Origin: Clostridia bacterium
GTDB lineage: Bacteria; Bacillota; Clostridia; Christensenellales; CAG-138
Direction of reading: 5' to 3'
Assembly (NCBI GenBank): GCA_016296415.1
Contig: JAEDJH010000032.1
Coordinates: 1-16,252, forward strand
Length of the DNA stretch: 16,252 nt
Within the stretch, counting starts at the first letter, position 1; every line of letters begins with the position of its first letter. The notes below the pieces were generated by a model. It was not told the DNA's origin, did not search any database, and was given only the letters and a program-made list of their open reading frames with translations. A program made the translations under genes and the position numbers. Shown here piece by piece: positions 6,148 to 12,758 of the stretch.

Positions 6148-6772
6148 GCCCGACGAAGCCAAACGCCTTTACGACATGACGGAGAATGAGCGCAGTTTCT
6201 GGGATGAAGGGCTGTCGGTGTGCGGCATGGACGAGGTCGGTCGGGGACCGCTTGCGGGGCCCGTCGTCACCGCCTGTGTCACTTTGCCGAAGCAGCCGCT
6301 GATATGCGGCATAAACGACTCCAAAAAGCTCTCCGAAAAAAAGCGCAGCGAGCTGTACTCAAGGATAAAGGAGCAAACGGACATTATCGGCATTGCATTC
6401 GTATCCGAAAAGGAGATAGACGAGCTGAACATACTGAACGCCACGAAGAAAGCCTTTGCCCTTTCGTACAACCGCATGGCAGAGATAAAGCGTCCCGATG
6501 CCGCCCTCGTGGATGCGTTGGAGGGGCTGGATATAGATGTGCCGCAGCATCCGATAATTCACGGCGATGCGCTGAGCTATCTTATCGCCGCTGCCTCAAT
6601 CATCGCAAAGGTCGAGCGTGACGCATATATGGCAAAGATGCACGAGCTGTATCCAGAATACAACTTTCTCAAGAACAAAGGCTACGGCACAGCGGAGCAC
6701 ATTGCCGCACTTAAAAAGTACGGTCCGTGCCCCATACACCGAATGAGCTTTTTAACAAAAATACTTCGATGA
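6137..6772 (+). CDS. rnhB: Ribonuclease HII
   Basis: The 211-residue type 2 RNase H removes ribonucleotides embedded in DNA and RNA primers using two metal ions. Active-site residues are D32 and E33 in GMDEVGRGPLAGP, D126 in ALVDALEG, and probably D144 in HGDALSYLIAAASIIAKVERD. The DSKKLSEKKR segment (61-70) is also typical. Start 6137 is supported by GGAGG (6126-6130) six bases upstream, lying inside the rbgA end; a later ATG at 6176 would give a slightly shorter protein but has no comparable site. It overlaps rbgA by 11 bases upstream and yraN by four bases (ATGA) downstream, a tight operon. The C-terminal YGTAEHIAALKKYGPCPIHR is characteristic of the family. Confidence 0.96.
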   Translation: MRIKPDEAKRLYDMTENERSFWDEGLSVCGMDEVGRGPLAGPVVTACVTLPKQPLICGINDSKKLSEKKRSELYSRIKEQTDIIGIAFVSEKEIDELNILNATKKAFALSYNRMAEIKRPDAALVDALEGLDIDVPQHPIIHGDALSYLIAAASIIAKVERDAYMAKMHELYPEYNFLKNKGYGTAEHIAALKKYGPCPIHRMSFLTKILR

Positions 6773-7122
6773 ACACCCGGGCAAAAGGCAGCGGCGGCGA
6801 AACCGCAGCATATAACTACCTGATAAAGCACGGCTACACCCCTGTTTGTCAAAATTACAGGGGCGGCGGTTATGAGATCGATTTGATCGTAAAGCAGGGA
6901 CAGACCGTGGTTTTCGTGGAGGTAAAGCTCCGAAAATCAAACCTTATCGGGTCGGGACGGGAAGCCGTGACCGTCAAAAAGCAGGCGCATATAATCCGTG
7001 CCGCCGAAGCATGGGCGGCGGAGAACGAATGTTTTGACGTGCCAATGCGCTTTGATGTTATAGAAATAAACCTTGCGGCAAAGACGATTTGTCATATAAA
7101 AAACGCTTTCGGCATAAATTGA
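6769..7122 (+). CDS. yraN: YraN / UPF0102 family endonuclease-like protein
   Basis: The 117-residue product is the usual length of the UPF0102 family, which has a restriction-endonuclease-like fold with a predicted D...ExK site. Here D38 in GGGYEIDLIV and E51-V-K53 in VFVEVKLR are intact, as are GGETAAYNYL near the N-terminus and RFDVIEI near the C-terminus. Start 6769 is chosen because its ATGA overlaps the rnhB stop, indicating coupled translation; a GTG 14 codons upstream gives an N-terminus unlike the family. No strong ribosome binding site is present. The physiological role is not established, though its frequent pairing with rnhB suggests nucleic-acid maintenance (inference). It ends right at a bidirectional terminator. 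Confidence 0.9.
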   Translation: MNTRAKGSGGETAAYNYLIKHGYTPVCQNYRGGGYEIDLIVKQGQTVVFVEVKLRKSNLIGSGREAVTVKKQAHIIRAAEAWAAENECFDVPMRFDVIEINLAAKTICHIKNAFGIN

Positions 7123-7147
7123 AAAGAGGCGGTTCGCCCGCCTCTTT
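7123..7147. terminator. Bidirectional terminator between yraN and pheT
   Basis: The perfect 10-bp stem aaagaggcgg (7123-7132) and ccgcctcttt (7138-7147) has a 5-nt ttcgc loop. T-rich sequence follows on the + strand (cgtttta), and the minus strand reads into tttt, so it can serve both converging operons. Confidence 0.85.
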
Positions 7148-7164
7148 CGTTTTATCCTCGCATT

Positions 7165-9561
7165 TTATCTGAGCTTTGCGCCGTTTTCGTCAAGCGTTGC
7201 AATTATCTTGTTGAACGCAGCCGTTATCTCCTCGTCGGTCAGAGTATGATCCTCCGCCCTGAGTGAAAAGCTGAACGCCAGGCTCTTGCTGCCCTCGGGT
7301 ACGCCCTTGCCCCGGTATGCGTCAAACAGCAGTATATCCTCAACTATCGGTGCAACCTCGGCGGAGGCTATTATGTCCGCCACGGTCTGTGCGGTGACCT
7401 TTTCCTCCACGACCACCGCAAGATCCCTCTTGACTATGGGATACCTGGGGATCGCCCTGTAGGTTATCCTGTCCTTTTTGAGCTTAAAAAGCTTGTCAAA
7501 GTCGAGCTCGGCATAGTATGCTCCCGCAGGAAGCTCAAAGTGCTTCAGCACCCTCGGATGCACCGTGCCGATCTCACCTATCCTCTCGCCGCCGGAAAGC
7601 ACCAGCGCCCTTTGTCCGGGCTGGAAGTAATCATAATCGCTCACGGCAAACGTGATACTGCCGTCAAGGTTCATCCCCTCAAGGAACTGCTCGACAAAGC
7701 CCTTCATCGTGAAGAAGCTCTCCTCAGCGCCGAAAAGAGCGATAGCTATACGCTTATGCTGCTTGGGCAGCTCGGGTGCGTCGATGTGGATATTTCCCAC
7801 CTCGAAAAATCTTCCGAAGCCCGTTTTCCTGCTGTTATTAAGCGACAGCACCTTCATCATGCCTGCCATAAGGCTTGTACGCATAAGGCTTTGATCCTCA
7901 CCGAGGGGATTAAGTATCCTGACCGCCTTTTTCCTCTCGTCCGAATCAGCAAAGCCCAGCACGTCAAGCTCCGCCGCACTTATGAAGTTATAGTTATATA
8001 CCTCAAAGCCGCCGAGAGCCGCCAGCGTATCCTTGACATCGTCCTCAAACTTAAATTCGCTTCCGATGCTTCCGGAGAAGGTATCGCCCACCATGAGCGT
8101 CCTTTTCAGCTTGTCATAGCCGTATATTCTCGCAATCTCCTCCGCAATGTCCCACGTCGCCTGATAGTCGGACTGAATATCGGTTCTGAAATGCGGTATG
8201 GTGACCGTAAGCTCGTCACCCTCCGCCTTTGCCGATATGTTTATGGTATCGAGCATATTTACCATTTCTTCCGGCGAAAGCTCAAGGTTTATTATGCTGT
8301 TTACCCTGCTGCAGCTGACCTTTATCACACGCTCGTTTATATCGGTATTGCAAACGTCTATGGTGCCGCCGATGACCTTGCCGGCCTTAAGCTCCTCAAC
8401 AAGCTCTATCGCCCTGTTCAGCGCAAGCATGGCGTTTACGGGCTCAACACCCTTTATGAAGCGTGCCGCAGAGTCGGTAACGTGATGCAGCGCCTTTGCG
8501 GTATGTCTGATATTTGCGCTCATAAACACGGCGGACTCAAACAGCGTCGCCTTGGTATTTGCGGTAATCTCCGAGTTTTCTCCGCCCATCACGCCCGCAA
8601 TACCCACTCCCTTTGAGGGGTCGGCTATGAGAAGCATGCTCTCGCTCATCGTGCGCTCCTTGCTGTCCAGGGTCGTAACCTTTTCGCCCTCGACGGCATT
8701 TCTCACGATTATGCTCCCGTTCTCAACGCAGGCAAGGTCGAACGAGTGCATCGGATGTCCGTATTCCACGAGCACATAGTTGGTTATATCAACGATATTG
8801 TTTATCGGACGCAGACCTACGCTTTTAAGCTTTCTCTGCATCCATTTCGGGGAAGGCTCTATGTTCAGGTCGGTAACGACCCTTGCGCAGTATCTGGGGC
8901 AAAGCTCGGGATTTTTCACCGTGACGGAGGCATAGTCGTTTATACAGCCCTCGCCGGCAACCTGCCTGATGACAGGCTCGTTGAACTTCTGCCCGAGTGC
9001 GGCGGCGACCTCACGGCACATTCCGATTATGCTCATACAATCGGTATGGTTCGGGGTGAGCTCAATGTCAAAAATCACCGAATCCATGTCGAACGCTTCC
9101 TGCACCCTCTGCCCGTTGGGATGCTTTTCGTTGAAAACAAGCACCTCGTCCAAGCCTGCGCCGTCATAGTCCGCTTCGGTCACGCCCATTTCTTTGCCGC
9201 CGCAGAACATACCGAAGCTCTCAACACCGCGGAGCTTTGTGGGCTTTATTTCAAAGCCGTCCGCCAAAACCGCACCGTCGAGCGCAACGGGCACCTGTGC
9301 GCCAACGTATACACGCTTGGAATTGGTAACTATCTGAACGGGTGCATCGGCGCCTGTATCCACACGGCACACGGTAAGCTTTTCTGCGTTCGGATGCTGC
9401 TGCATTTCAAGAACGGTGCATACGACTATGTTTTTCACGTTCGGCATTTCGTCGATAACCTCCGCCACCTCGAAGCCCCGACCGGCAAGCCTTGCGACAA
9501 ATTCCTCAATGCTTACGTTAAAATCAACGTATTCCTTCAACCATTTAAGAGGTAGTTTCAT
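7165..9561 (-). CDS. pheT: Phenylalanyl-tRNA synthetase beta subunit
   Basis: The 798-residue product is full length for bacterial PheT. It forms an alpha2-beta2 complex with PheS that charges tRNA-Phe; the beta subunit recognises tRNA and edits mischarged Tyr. Domains in order: N-terminal MKLPLKWLKEYVDF; an EMAP-like tRNA-binding OB domain around 40-150 (TVLEMQQHPNAEKLTVCRVD); the B3/B4 editing region (about 210-390, with GVMGGENSEI); a B5 DNA-binding-like domain around 405-480 (ISAKAEGDELTVTIPHFR, EEIARIYGYDKL); a catalytic-like core; and a C-terminal FDX-ACB anticodon-binding domain from about 705 (YRAIPRYPIVKRDLAVVVEE, SFSLRAEDHTLTDEEI). ATG 9561 has a GGGAGG site. It lies 15 bp after pheS under the same T-box. 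Confidence 0.98.
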   Translation of the reverse strand: MKLPLKWLKEYVDFNVSIEEFVARLAGRGFEVAEVIDEMPNVKNIVVCTVLEMQQHPNAEKLTVCRVDTGADAPVQIVTNSKRVYVGAQVPVALDGAVLADGFEIKPTKLRGVESFGMFCGGKEMGVTEADYDGAGLDEVLVFNEKHPNGQRVQEAFDMDSVIFDIELTPNHTDCMSIIGMCREVAAALGQKFNEPVIRQVAGEGCINDYASVTVKNPELCPRYCARVVTDLNIEPSPKWMQRKLKSVGLRPINNIVDITNYVLVEYGHPMHSFDLACVENGSIIVRNAVEGEKVTTLDSKERTMSESMLLIADPSKGVGIAGVMGGENSEITANTKATLFESAVFMSANIRHTAKALHHVTDSAARFIKGVEPVNAMLALNRAIELVEELKAGKVIGGTIDVCNTDINERVIKVSCSRVNSIINLELSPEEMVNMLDTINISAKAEGDELTVTIPHFRTDIQSDYQATWDIAEEIARIYGYDKLKRTLMVGDTFSGSIGSEFKFEDDVKDTLAALGGFEVYNYNFISAAELDVLGFADSDERKKAVRILNPLGEDQSLMRTSLMAGMMKVLSLNNSRKTGFGRFFEVGNIHIDAPELPKQHKRIAIALFGAEESFFTMKGFVEQFLEGMNLDGSITFAVSDYDYFQPGQRALVLSGGERIGEIGTVHPRVLKHFELPAGAYYAELDFDKLFKLKKDRITYRAIPRYPIVKRDLAVVVEEKVTAQTVADIIASAEVAPIVEDILLFDAYRGKGVPEGSKSLAFSFSLRAEDHTLTDEEITAAFNKIIATLDENGAKLR

Positions 9562-9576
9562 GATCCGTTCCTCCCG

Positions 9577-10599
9577 TTAAAATTGCTTTAAGAAGCGAGC
9601 GTCGTTCTCGTACTGGAGCCTTATGTCGGTTATGCCGTATTTAAGGCTTGCCACCCTGTCAACACCCACGCCGAATGCAAATGCGTTCCACTCATTGGGG
9701 TCGTAGCCGCAGTTTGCTATTTCATGCGGATTTGTCACTCCGCAGCCCATTATCTCTATCCAGCCCGTGCCCTTGCACACACGGCAGCCCTTTCCGCCGC
9801 ATATCGTGCAGGACATATCCACCTCGGCGGAGGGCTCGGTGAACGGGAAGTAGCTGGGACGGAATCTGGTCTTTACGTCGTCACCGAACACTGCCTTCAC
9901 AAACGTGGAGATGGTTCCCATCATATCGCTGAAGTTTACGTTTCTGTCTATGACAAGACCCTCAAGCTGCATAAACACGGGGCTGTGCGTAGCGTCCGCC
10001 TCGTCAACCCTGAACACCCTGCCGGGTATTGCAAGGCGGAACGGCGGCTTCAGCGTTTTCAATGCCCTTATCTCGCAGGGTGACGTGTGCGTCCTGAGCA
10101 GCACCTTGTCATTTATATAGAACGTATCCTGCATATCCCTTGCCGGATGATCAAGCGGCAGGTTGAGCATAGTAAAGTTATAATCGTCATATTCCACCTC
10201 GGGACCGTCGAACGTAGTGAAGCCCATGCCGACGAGTGCATCCCTTATCTCACGATATACCTTTGTAAGAGGATGAATGTGACCCATGGGTACGGAACGC
10301 TTTCCGGGTTCGGTCACGTCAACCGCCTCCTCCTCAAAGCGCCTCTGCTGCTCCTTTTCCCTTATGCGCAGGGTGCATTCGGCAAACGAGCCTTCAAGCT
10401 CCTGTTTGACAACGTTTGCCGTCTTGCCGAACTCCGCCCTCTCCTCTTTTGTGAGCTTTGCCATCCCTCTCATTATCTGTGTCAAGGTTCCGTTTTTTCC
10501 GAATGTGGAGGCATATATCTCCTCAAGATTGGACTCAGTTTCGGCATTTTTGAGTCTTTCGAGCGTTTCGCTCTTAATTTGATTAAGCTGCTCTAACAT
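9577..10599 (-). CDS. pheS: Phenylalanyl-tRNA synthetase alpha subunit
   Basis: The 340-residue product is the typical PheS length and carries the class II synthetase active site. An N-terminal coiled coil spans about residues 1-80 (MLEQLNQIKSETLERLKNAE onward). The catalytic core includes LPLDHPARDMQDTFY, LLRTHTSPCEIR, motif 2 FRLAIPGRVFRVDEADATHS, and motif 3 AFAFGVGVDRVASLKYGITD. The Cys cluster CTICGGKGCRVCKGTGW is the usual one for Gram-positive PheS. The start at 10599 is preferred because AAAGGGG lies just upstream and the N-terminus matches the family; the frame continues upstream only through the T-box terminator. It is the first gene of the pheST operon, regulated by tRNA-Phe charging. 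Confidence 0.97.
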   Translation of the reverse strand: MLEQLNQIKSETLERLKNAETESNLEEIYASTFGKNGTLTQIMRGMAKLTKEERAEFGKTANVVKQELEGSFAECTLRIREKEQQRRFEEEAVDVTEPGKRSVPMGHIHPLTKVYREIRDALVGMGFTTFDGPEVEYDDYNFTMLNLPLDHPARDMQDTFYINDKVLLRTHTSPCEIRALKTLKPPFRLAIPGRVFRVDEADATHSPVFMQLEGLVIDRNVNFSDMMGTISTFVKAVFGDDVKTRFRPSYFPFTEPSAEVDMSCTICGGKGCRVCKGTGWIEIMGCGVTNPHEIANCGYDPNEWNAFAFGVGVDRVASLKYGITDIRLQYENDARFLKQF

Positions 10600-10886
10600 T
10601 TTTCCCCTTTCCGCAGGCAAACTCCTGCCAATAAAATAAGCGCATCCATCCCATAGGGACGAGAGCGCATTTTCCCGTGGTACCACCCAAATTCACCCCG
10701 CAGTCACAGGGTCTTTTTCGCTGTATCGGGCTTACCCGTCATCGACTACTTTTATTCTTTCACCGATGCTGCTCCCGGGAGAACTTATGCACAATCTTAC
10801 CGCAGTCCGCTTTCAGCCACCGGCAGACCTCTCTTTTGTGCGGATATAACCATGCTTTTCCCATTCATCGCATTCATATTGGGATT
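10600..10886 (-). ncRNA. T-box riboswitch, tRNA-Phe responsive, controlling pheST
   Basis: The leader has a near-consensus T-box ggtggtaccacggg in 10674-10688 (reverse strand) and the partner cgtccc near 10656-10662, which form the antiterminator. The competing terminator overlaps it. Stem I can be traced: CGAT...GGGA pairs with TCCC...ATCG at its base, and GCAC pairs with GTGC above. This leaves an internal loop whose 3' strand is ATAAGTTC. The UUC Phe codon there (10781-10783, reverse strand) is the only Phe codon in the Stem I region. The distal element with GGTGGCTGAAA and AGAGAGG also fits. Uncharged tRNA-Phe would favour readthrough into pheST. Confidence 0.9.
10631..10668 (-). terminator. 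T-box terminator hairpin of pheST
   Basis: On the minus strand, gcgctctcgtccc (10668-10656) pairs with gggatggatgcgc (10652-10640) over 13 positions with two mismatches and a 3-nt loop. It is followed by ttattttat. The 5' arm overlaps the antiterminator partner, so the two folds exclude each other. Confidence 0.85.
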
Positions 10887-10892
10887 CAACGG

Positions 10893-10921
10893 ATTATAAC
10901 ATCATCCGCCGCCTTTTGCAA
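10893..10921 (-). promoter_or_regulatory. Promoter of the pheST T-box transcript
   Basis: On the minus strand, -35 TTGCAA (10921-10916) and -10 TATAAT (10898-10893) are 17 bp apart, with TG one base upstream of the -10. The predicted start is near 10886. Confidence 0.85.
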
Positions 10922-10945
10922 GCATTTTCGCAGCTTTATCTCCAC

Positions 10946-10982
10946 AAAAATGCGCCCCGCAGCCGAAGCCGGGGGCGCAAAA
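10946..10982 (-). terminator. Terminator after the NCS2 permease gene
   Basis: The 8-bp stem tgcgcccc (10951-10958) and ggggcgca (10972-10979) has a 13-nt loop and is flanked by A5 on the + strand (10946-10950), which reads as U5 after the hairpin on the minus strand. It insulates pheST from permease transcription. Confidence 0.85.
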
Positions 10983-10994
10983 TCTCTCAGACCA

Positions 10995-12407
10995 TCAGTG
11001 GGTCAAAAGAAGCATTGCTATGAACAGCAGGGTAATTACCCATGTACCCGCCTTGATTTCCTTTACCTTGCCGGTAAACAGGTTGATTACCAGGTAGGAA
11101 ATAAGACCGAAGGCTATGCCGTAGGAGATATTGTAGCTGAAGGGCATCATTGCCAGGGTGAGGAATGCGGGAACTGCAATCTCGGCGGAATGCCAGTCTA
11201 TTTCCTTCACGCAGGATATCATCAAAACGCCGACGTAGATAAGTGCGGCGGCCGTAGCGCAGCTCGGGATAAGCTGAGCAATGGGGCTGAGGAACATCGC
11301 AATGAAGAACAGTATTGCGGTCACGACAGAGGAAAGTCCGGTGCGTCCGCCCTCGGCAACGCCTGCGGAGGACTCAACAAAGGTGGTAACCGTGGAGGTG
11401 CCGCAAACAGCGCCGGCAGTGGTCGCTACTGCATCTGCGAGCATGGCTTTGTCCATGTTGGGTATCTCGCCTTCCTCGGTAAGCATATTGCCCCTGGCGC
11501 AGGCGCCGTAAAGGGTTCCGATGGTATCGAACATATCGACCATGCAGAATGCAAGCGAGGTGGTAACGATGGTGATTATGAGGTTTGTGGTGCCGTGAGC
11601 TTCTGCAAATGCCGAGAAATTCCATCCCTCGGTGAATACCTTTCCGAACGCCTGAGTGCCGAACTCCTCAAATGCCTTGAAGGGGCTTCCAAGGTCGATA
11701 GCAAAGTTTGCATAGAAATCCGGAACCGTCAGTCCGAGGAGGTAGTATAAGCCGGTGCCGCCAAGGATTCCGATAAGCACTGCGCCCTTCACGTTCTTTT
11801 TGGACATTATTGCGATTGCAAGAACCGAAACGATCGTTACGACCATCGGCATGATGCTTGCCCAGCTTCCGTCAACAAGAAGATTGAACGAGCCGAGGGT
11901 TACGCCGGTGGAGGTGCTCGGAATTACTATCTTTGCGTTCTGCAGACCGAGGAATGCGATAAACAGACCGATACCTGCGGGAATTGCCGCCCTTACGGCT
12001 TTGGGTATTGCGTTGAATATCTTTTTTCTGAGGCCGGTTACGGTCAGCAGTATGAATACGATACCGTCGATTAAAACGAGGAACAGCGCATTTGCATAAG
12101 TCATACCGAAGCCTACGCATACGGTATATACAAAGAATGCGTTAAGTCCCATACCGCTTGCCTGAGCAAGGGGCAGATTGGAAAGCAGACCGATAAGCAG
12201 CGTTCCGACGACAGCGGATATTGCCGTTGCAATATAGATTGCGCCGTAGGATACACCGAGAATGTTGGTGCCGTCTCCGAACGGGTTGGCAAACATATTT
12301 GCGTTGACCATGAGAATATAGACCATCGCAAAGAATGTCGTGATACCCGCCATTATCTCGGTGCGGACAGTTGTTCCGTTTTCATTCAGCTTGAAAAGCT
12401 TTTTCAT
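10995..12407 (-). CDS. NCS2-family purine nucleobase permease (PbuG/AzgA type)
   Basis: The 470-residue product is a polytopic inner-membrane symporter of the AzgA/PbuG branch of NCS2, which imports hypoxanthine, guanine or adenine for salvage. Family hallmarks are the N-terminus TTVRTEIMAGITTFFAMVYI with LMVNANMF; LPLAQASGMGLNAFFVYTV; GLRKKIFNAIPKAVRAAIPA with GIGLFIAFLGLQNA; MVDMFDTIGTLYGACARGNM; CGTSTVTTFVESSAGVAEGG with RTGLSSVVTA; and EIAVPAFLTLAMMPFSYNIS with YGIAFGLI. At least 12 membrane segments are apparent. The exact base transported cannot be read from the sequence. It is transcribed alone from its own promoter (12513-12541) with a ~100-nt structured leader that does not match the purine riboswitch consensus, and ends at a strong terminator. 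Ribosome binding is weak (AAGGGA). Confidence 0.93.
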   Translation of the reverse strand: MKKLFKLNENGTTVRTEIMAGITTFFAMVYILMVNANMFANPFGDGTNILGVSYGAIYIATAISAVVGTLLIGLLSNLPLAQASGMGLNAFFVYTVCVGFGMTYANALFLVLIDGIVFILLTVTGLRKKIFNAIPKAVRAAIPAGIGLFIAFLGLQNAKIVIPSTSTGVTLGSFNLLVDGSWASIMPMVVTIVSVLAIAIMSKKNVKGAVLIGILGGTGLYYLLGLTVPDFYANFAIDLGSPFKAFEEFGTQAFGKVFTEGWNFSAFAEAHGTTNLIITIVTTSLAFCMVDMFDTIGTLYGACARGNMLTEEGEIPNMDKAMLADAVATTAGAVCGTSTVTTFVESSAGVAEGGRTGLSSVVTAILFFIAMFLSPIAQLIPSCATAAALIYVGVLMISCVKEIDWHSAEIAVPAFLTLAMMPFSYNISYGIAFGLISYLVINLFTGKVKEIKAGTWVITLLFIAMLLLTH

Positions 12408-12457
12408 TTGAATTCTTCCCTTCCGTTTTTAATTGTCTTGTCAGCAAAAGCAGCAAC

Positions 12458-12506
12458 GAAAGCGCAGTTCCCGAGTGCTTTCATTATGCTCCTCACACAA
12501 GCACCG
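12458..12506 (-). promoter_or_regulatory. Leader of the NCS2 permease with two competing hairpins
   Basis: On the minus strand, gtgctt (12504-12499) can pair with aagcac (12480-12475). Alternatively gaaagc (12482-12477) can pair with gctttc (12463-12458). Both use the 12475-12482 segment, so the folds are exclusive. No terminator T-run follows. Regulation is inferred, not shown. Confidence 0.35.
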
Positions 12507-12512
12507 CATGAT

Positions 12513-12541
12513 ATTTTACAATATTTTCACAAACAAGTCAA
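12513..12541 (-). promoter_or_regulatory. Promoter of the NCS2 permease gene
   Basis: On the minus strand, -35 TTGACT (12541-12536) and -10 TAAAAT (12518-12513) are 17 bp apart. The start is predicted near 12506. Confidence 0.75.
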
Positions 12542-12623
12542 TTACCACACATTTATCCGACGAATTTTTTGCCCGAATTTTTTCACCTCGGCAAAAAACA
12601 AACAAAAATTTATATTATTTAAA

Positions 12624-12653
12624 CCCTGCTTTTTCTCGTTGCACACCGCAGGG
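12624..12653. repeat. Inverted repeat around the hydrogenase -35 element
   Basis: Arms ccctgc (12624-12629) and gcaggg (12648-12653) flank the -35 hexamer at 12639-12644. This is a possible operator. It does not resemble the Rex consensus (TTGTTAA...TTAACAA). Confidence 0.35.
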
Positions 12654-12667
12654 CTATGTTGTATAAT
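12639..12667 (+). promoter_or_regulatory. Promoter of the [FeFe] hydrogenase gene
   Basis: The -35 TTGCAC (12639-12644) and perfect -10 TATAAT (12662-12667) are 17 bp apart. The predicted start near 12674 gives a leader of about 85 nt. Confidence 0.85.
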
Positions 12668-12693
12668 TAGCATGAAATGAATATCTGTGTCCT

Positions 12694-12751
12694 TATATCC
12701 TTTTGGGTGTTTGGCGCCGATATACATATAAATCCATATTACAGAAAGGAT
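12694..12751 (+). promoter_or_regulatory. Hydrogenase leader with possible ribosome-binding-site sequestration
   Basis: The ribosome binding site AAAGGAT (12745-12751) is exactly complementary to ATCCTTT (12697-12703) in the same leader. A competing stem, tatatc (12694-12699) with gatata (12719-12724), would occupy part of the same upstream segment. A translational switch is possible but unproven. Confidence 0.35.
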
Positions 12752-12758
12752 TTTGGGT

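Noticed and set aside
6727..6768. Earlier GTG start for yraN
   Set aside because: The added residues do not resemble the family, whereas the ATG at 6769 overlaps the rnhB stop in the typical coupled ATGA form.
7540..8616. 358-residue plus-strand frame across pheT
   Set aside because: It is antisense to a well-conserved synthetase subunit, with no ribosome binding site or family signature.
10677..11750. 357-residue plus-strand frame over the T-box and permease
   Set aside because: It starts in the T-box and runs antisense to the NCS2 permease; the residues resemble a shadow frame.
12408..12512. Purine riboswitch upstream of the permease
   Set aside because: The conserved junction sequences of the purine aptamer are not present in the leader.
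12408..12680. Small frames in the permease-hydA intergenic region
   Set aside because: They overlap two strong divergent promoters and leader structures and lack ribosome binding sites.
12600..12758. Rex operator in the hydA control region
   Set aside because: No TTGTTAA-type inverted repeat close to consensus was found.
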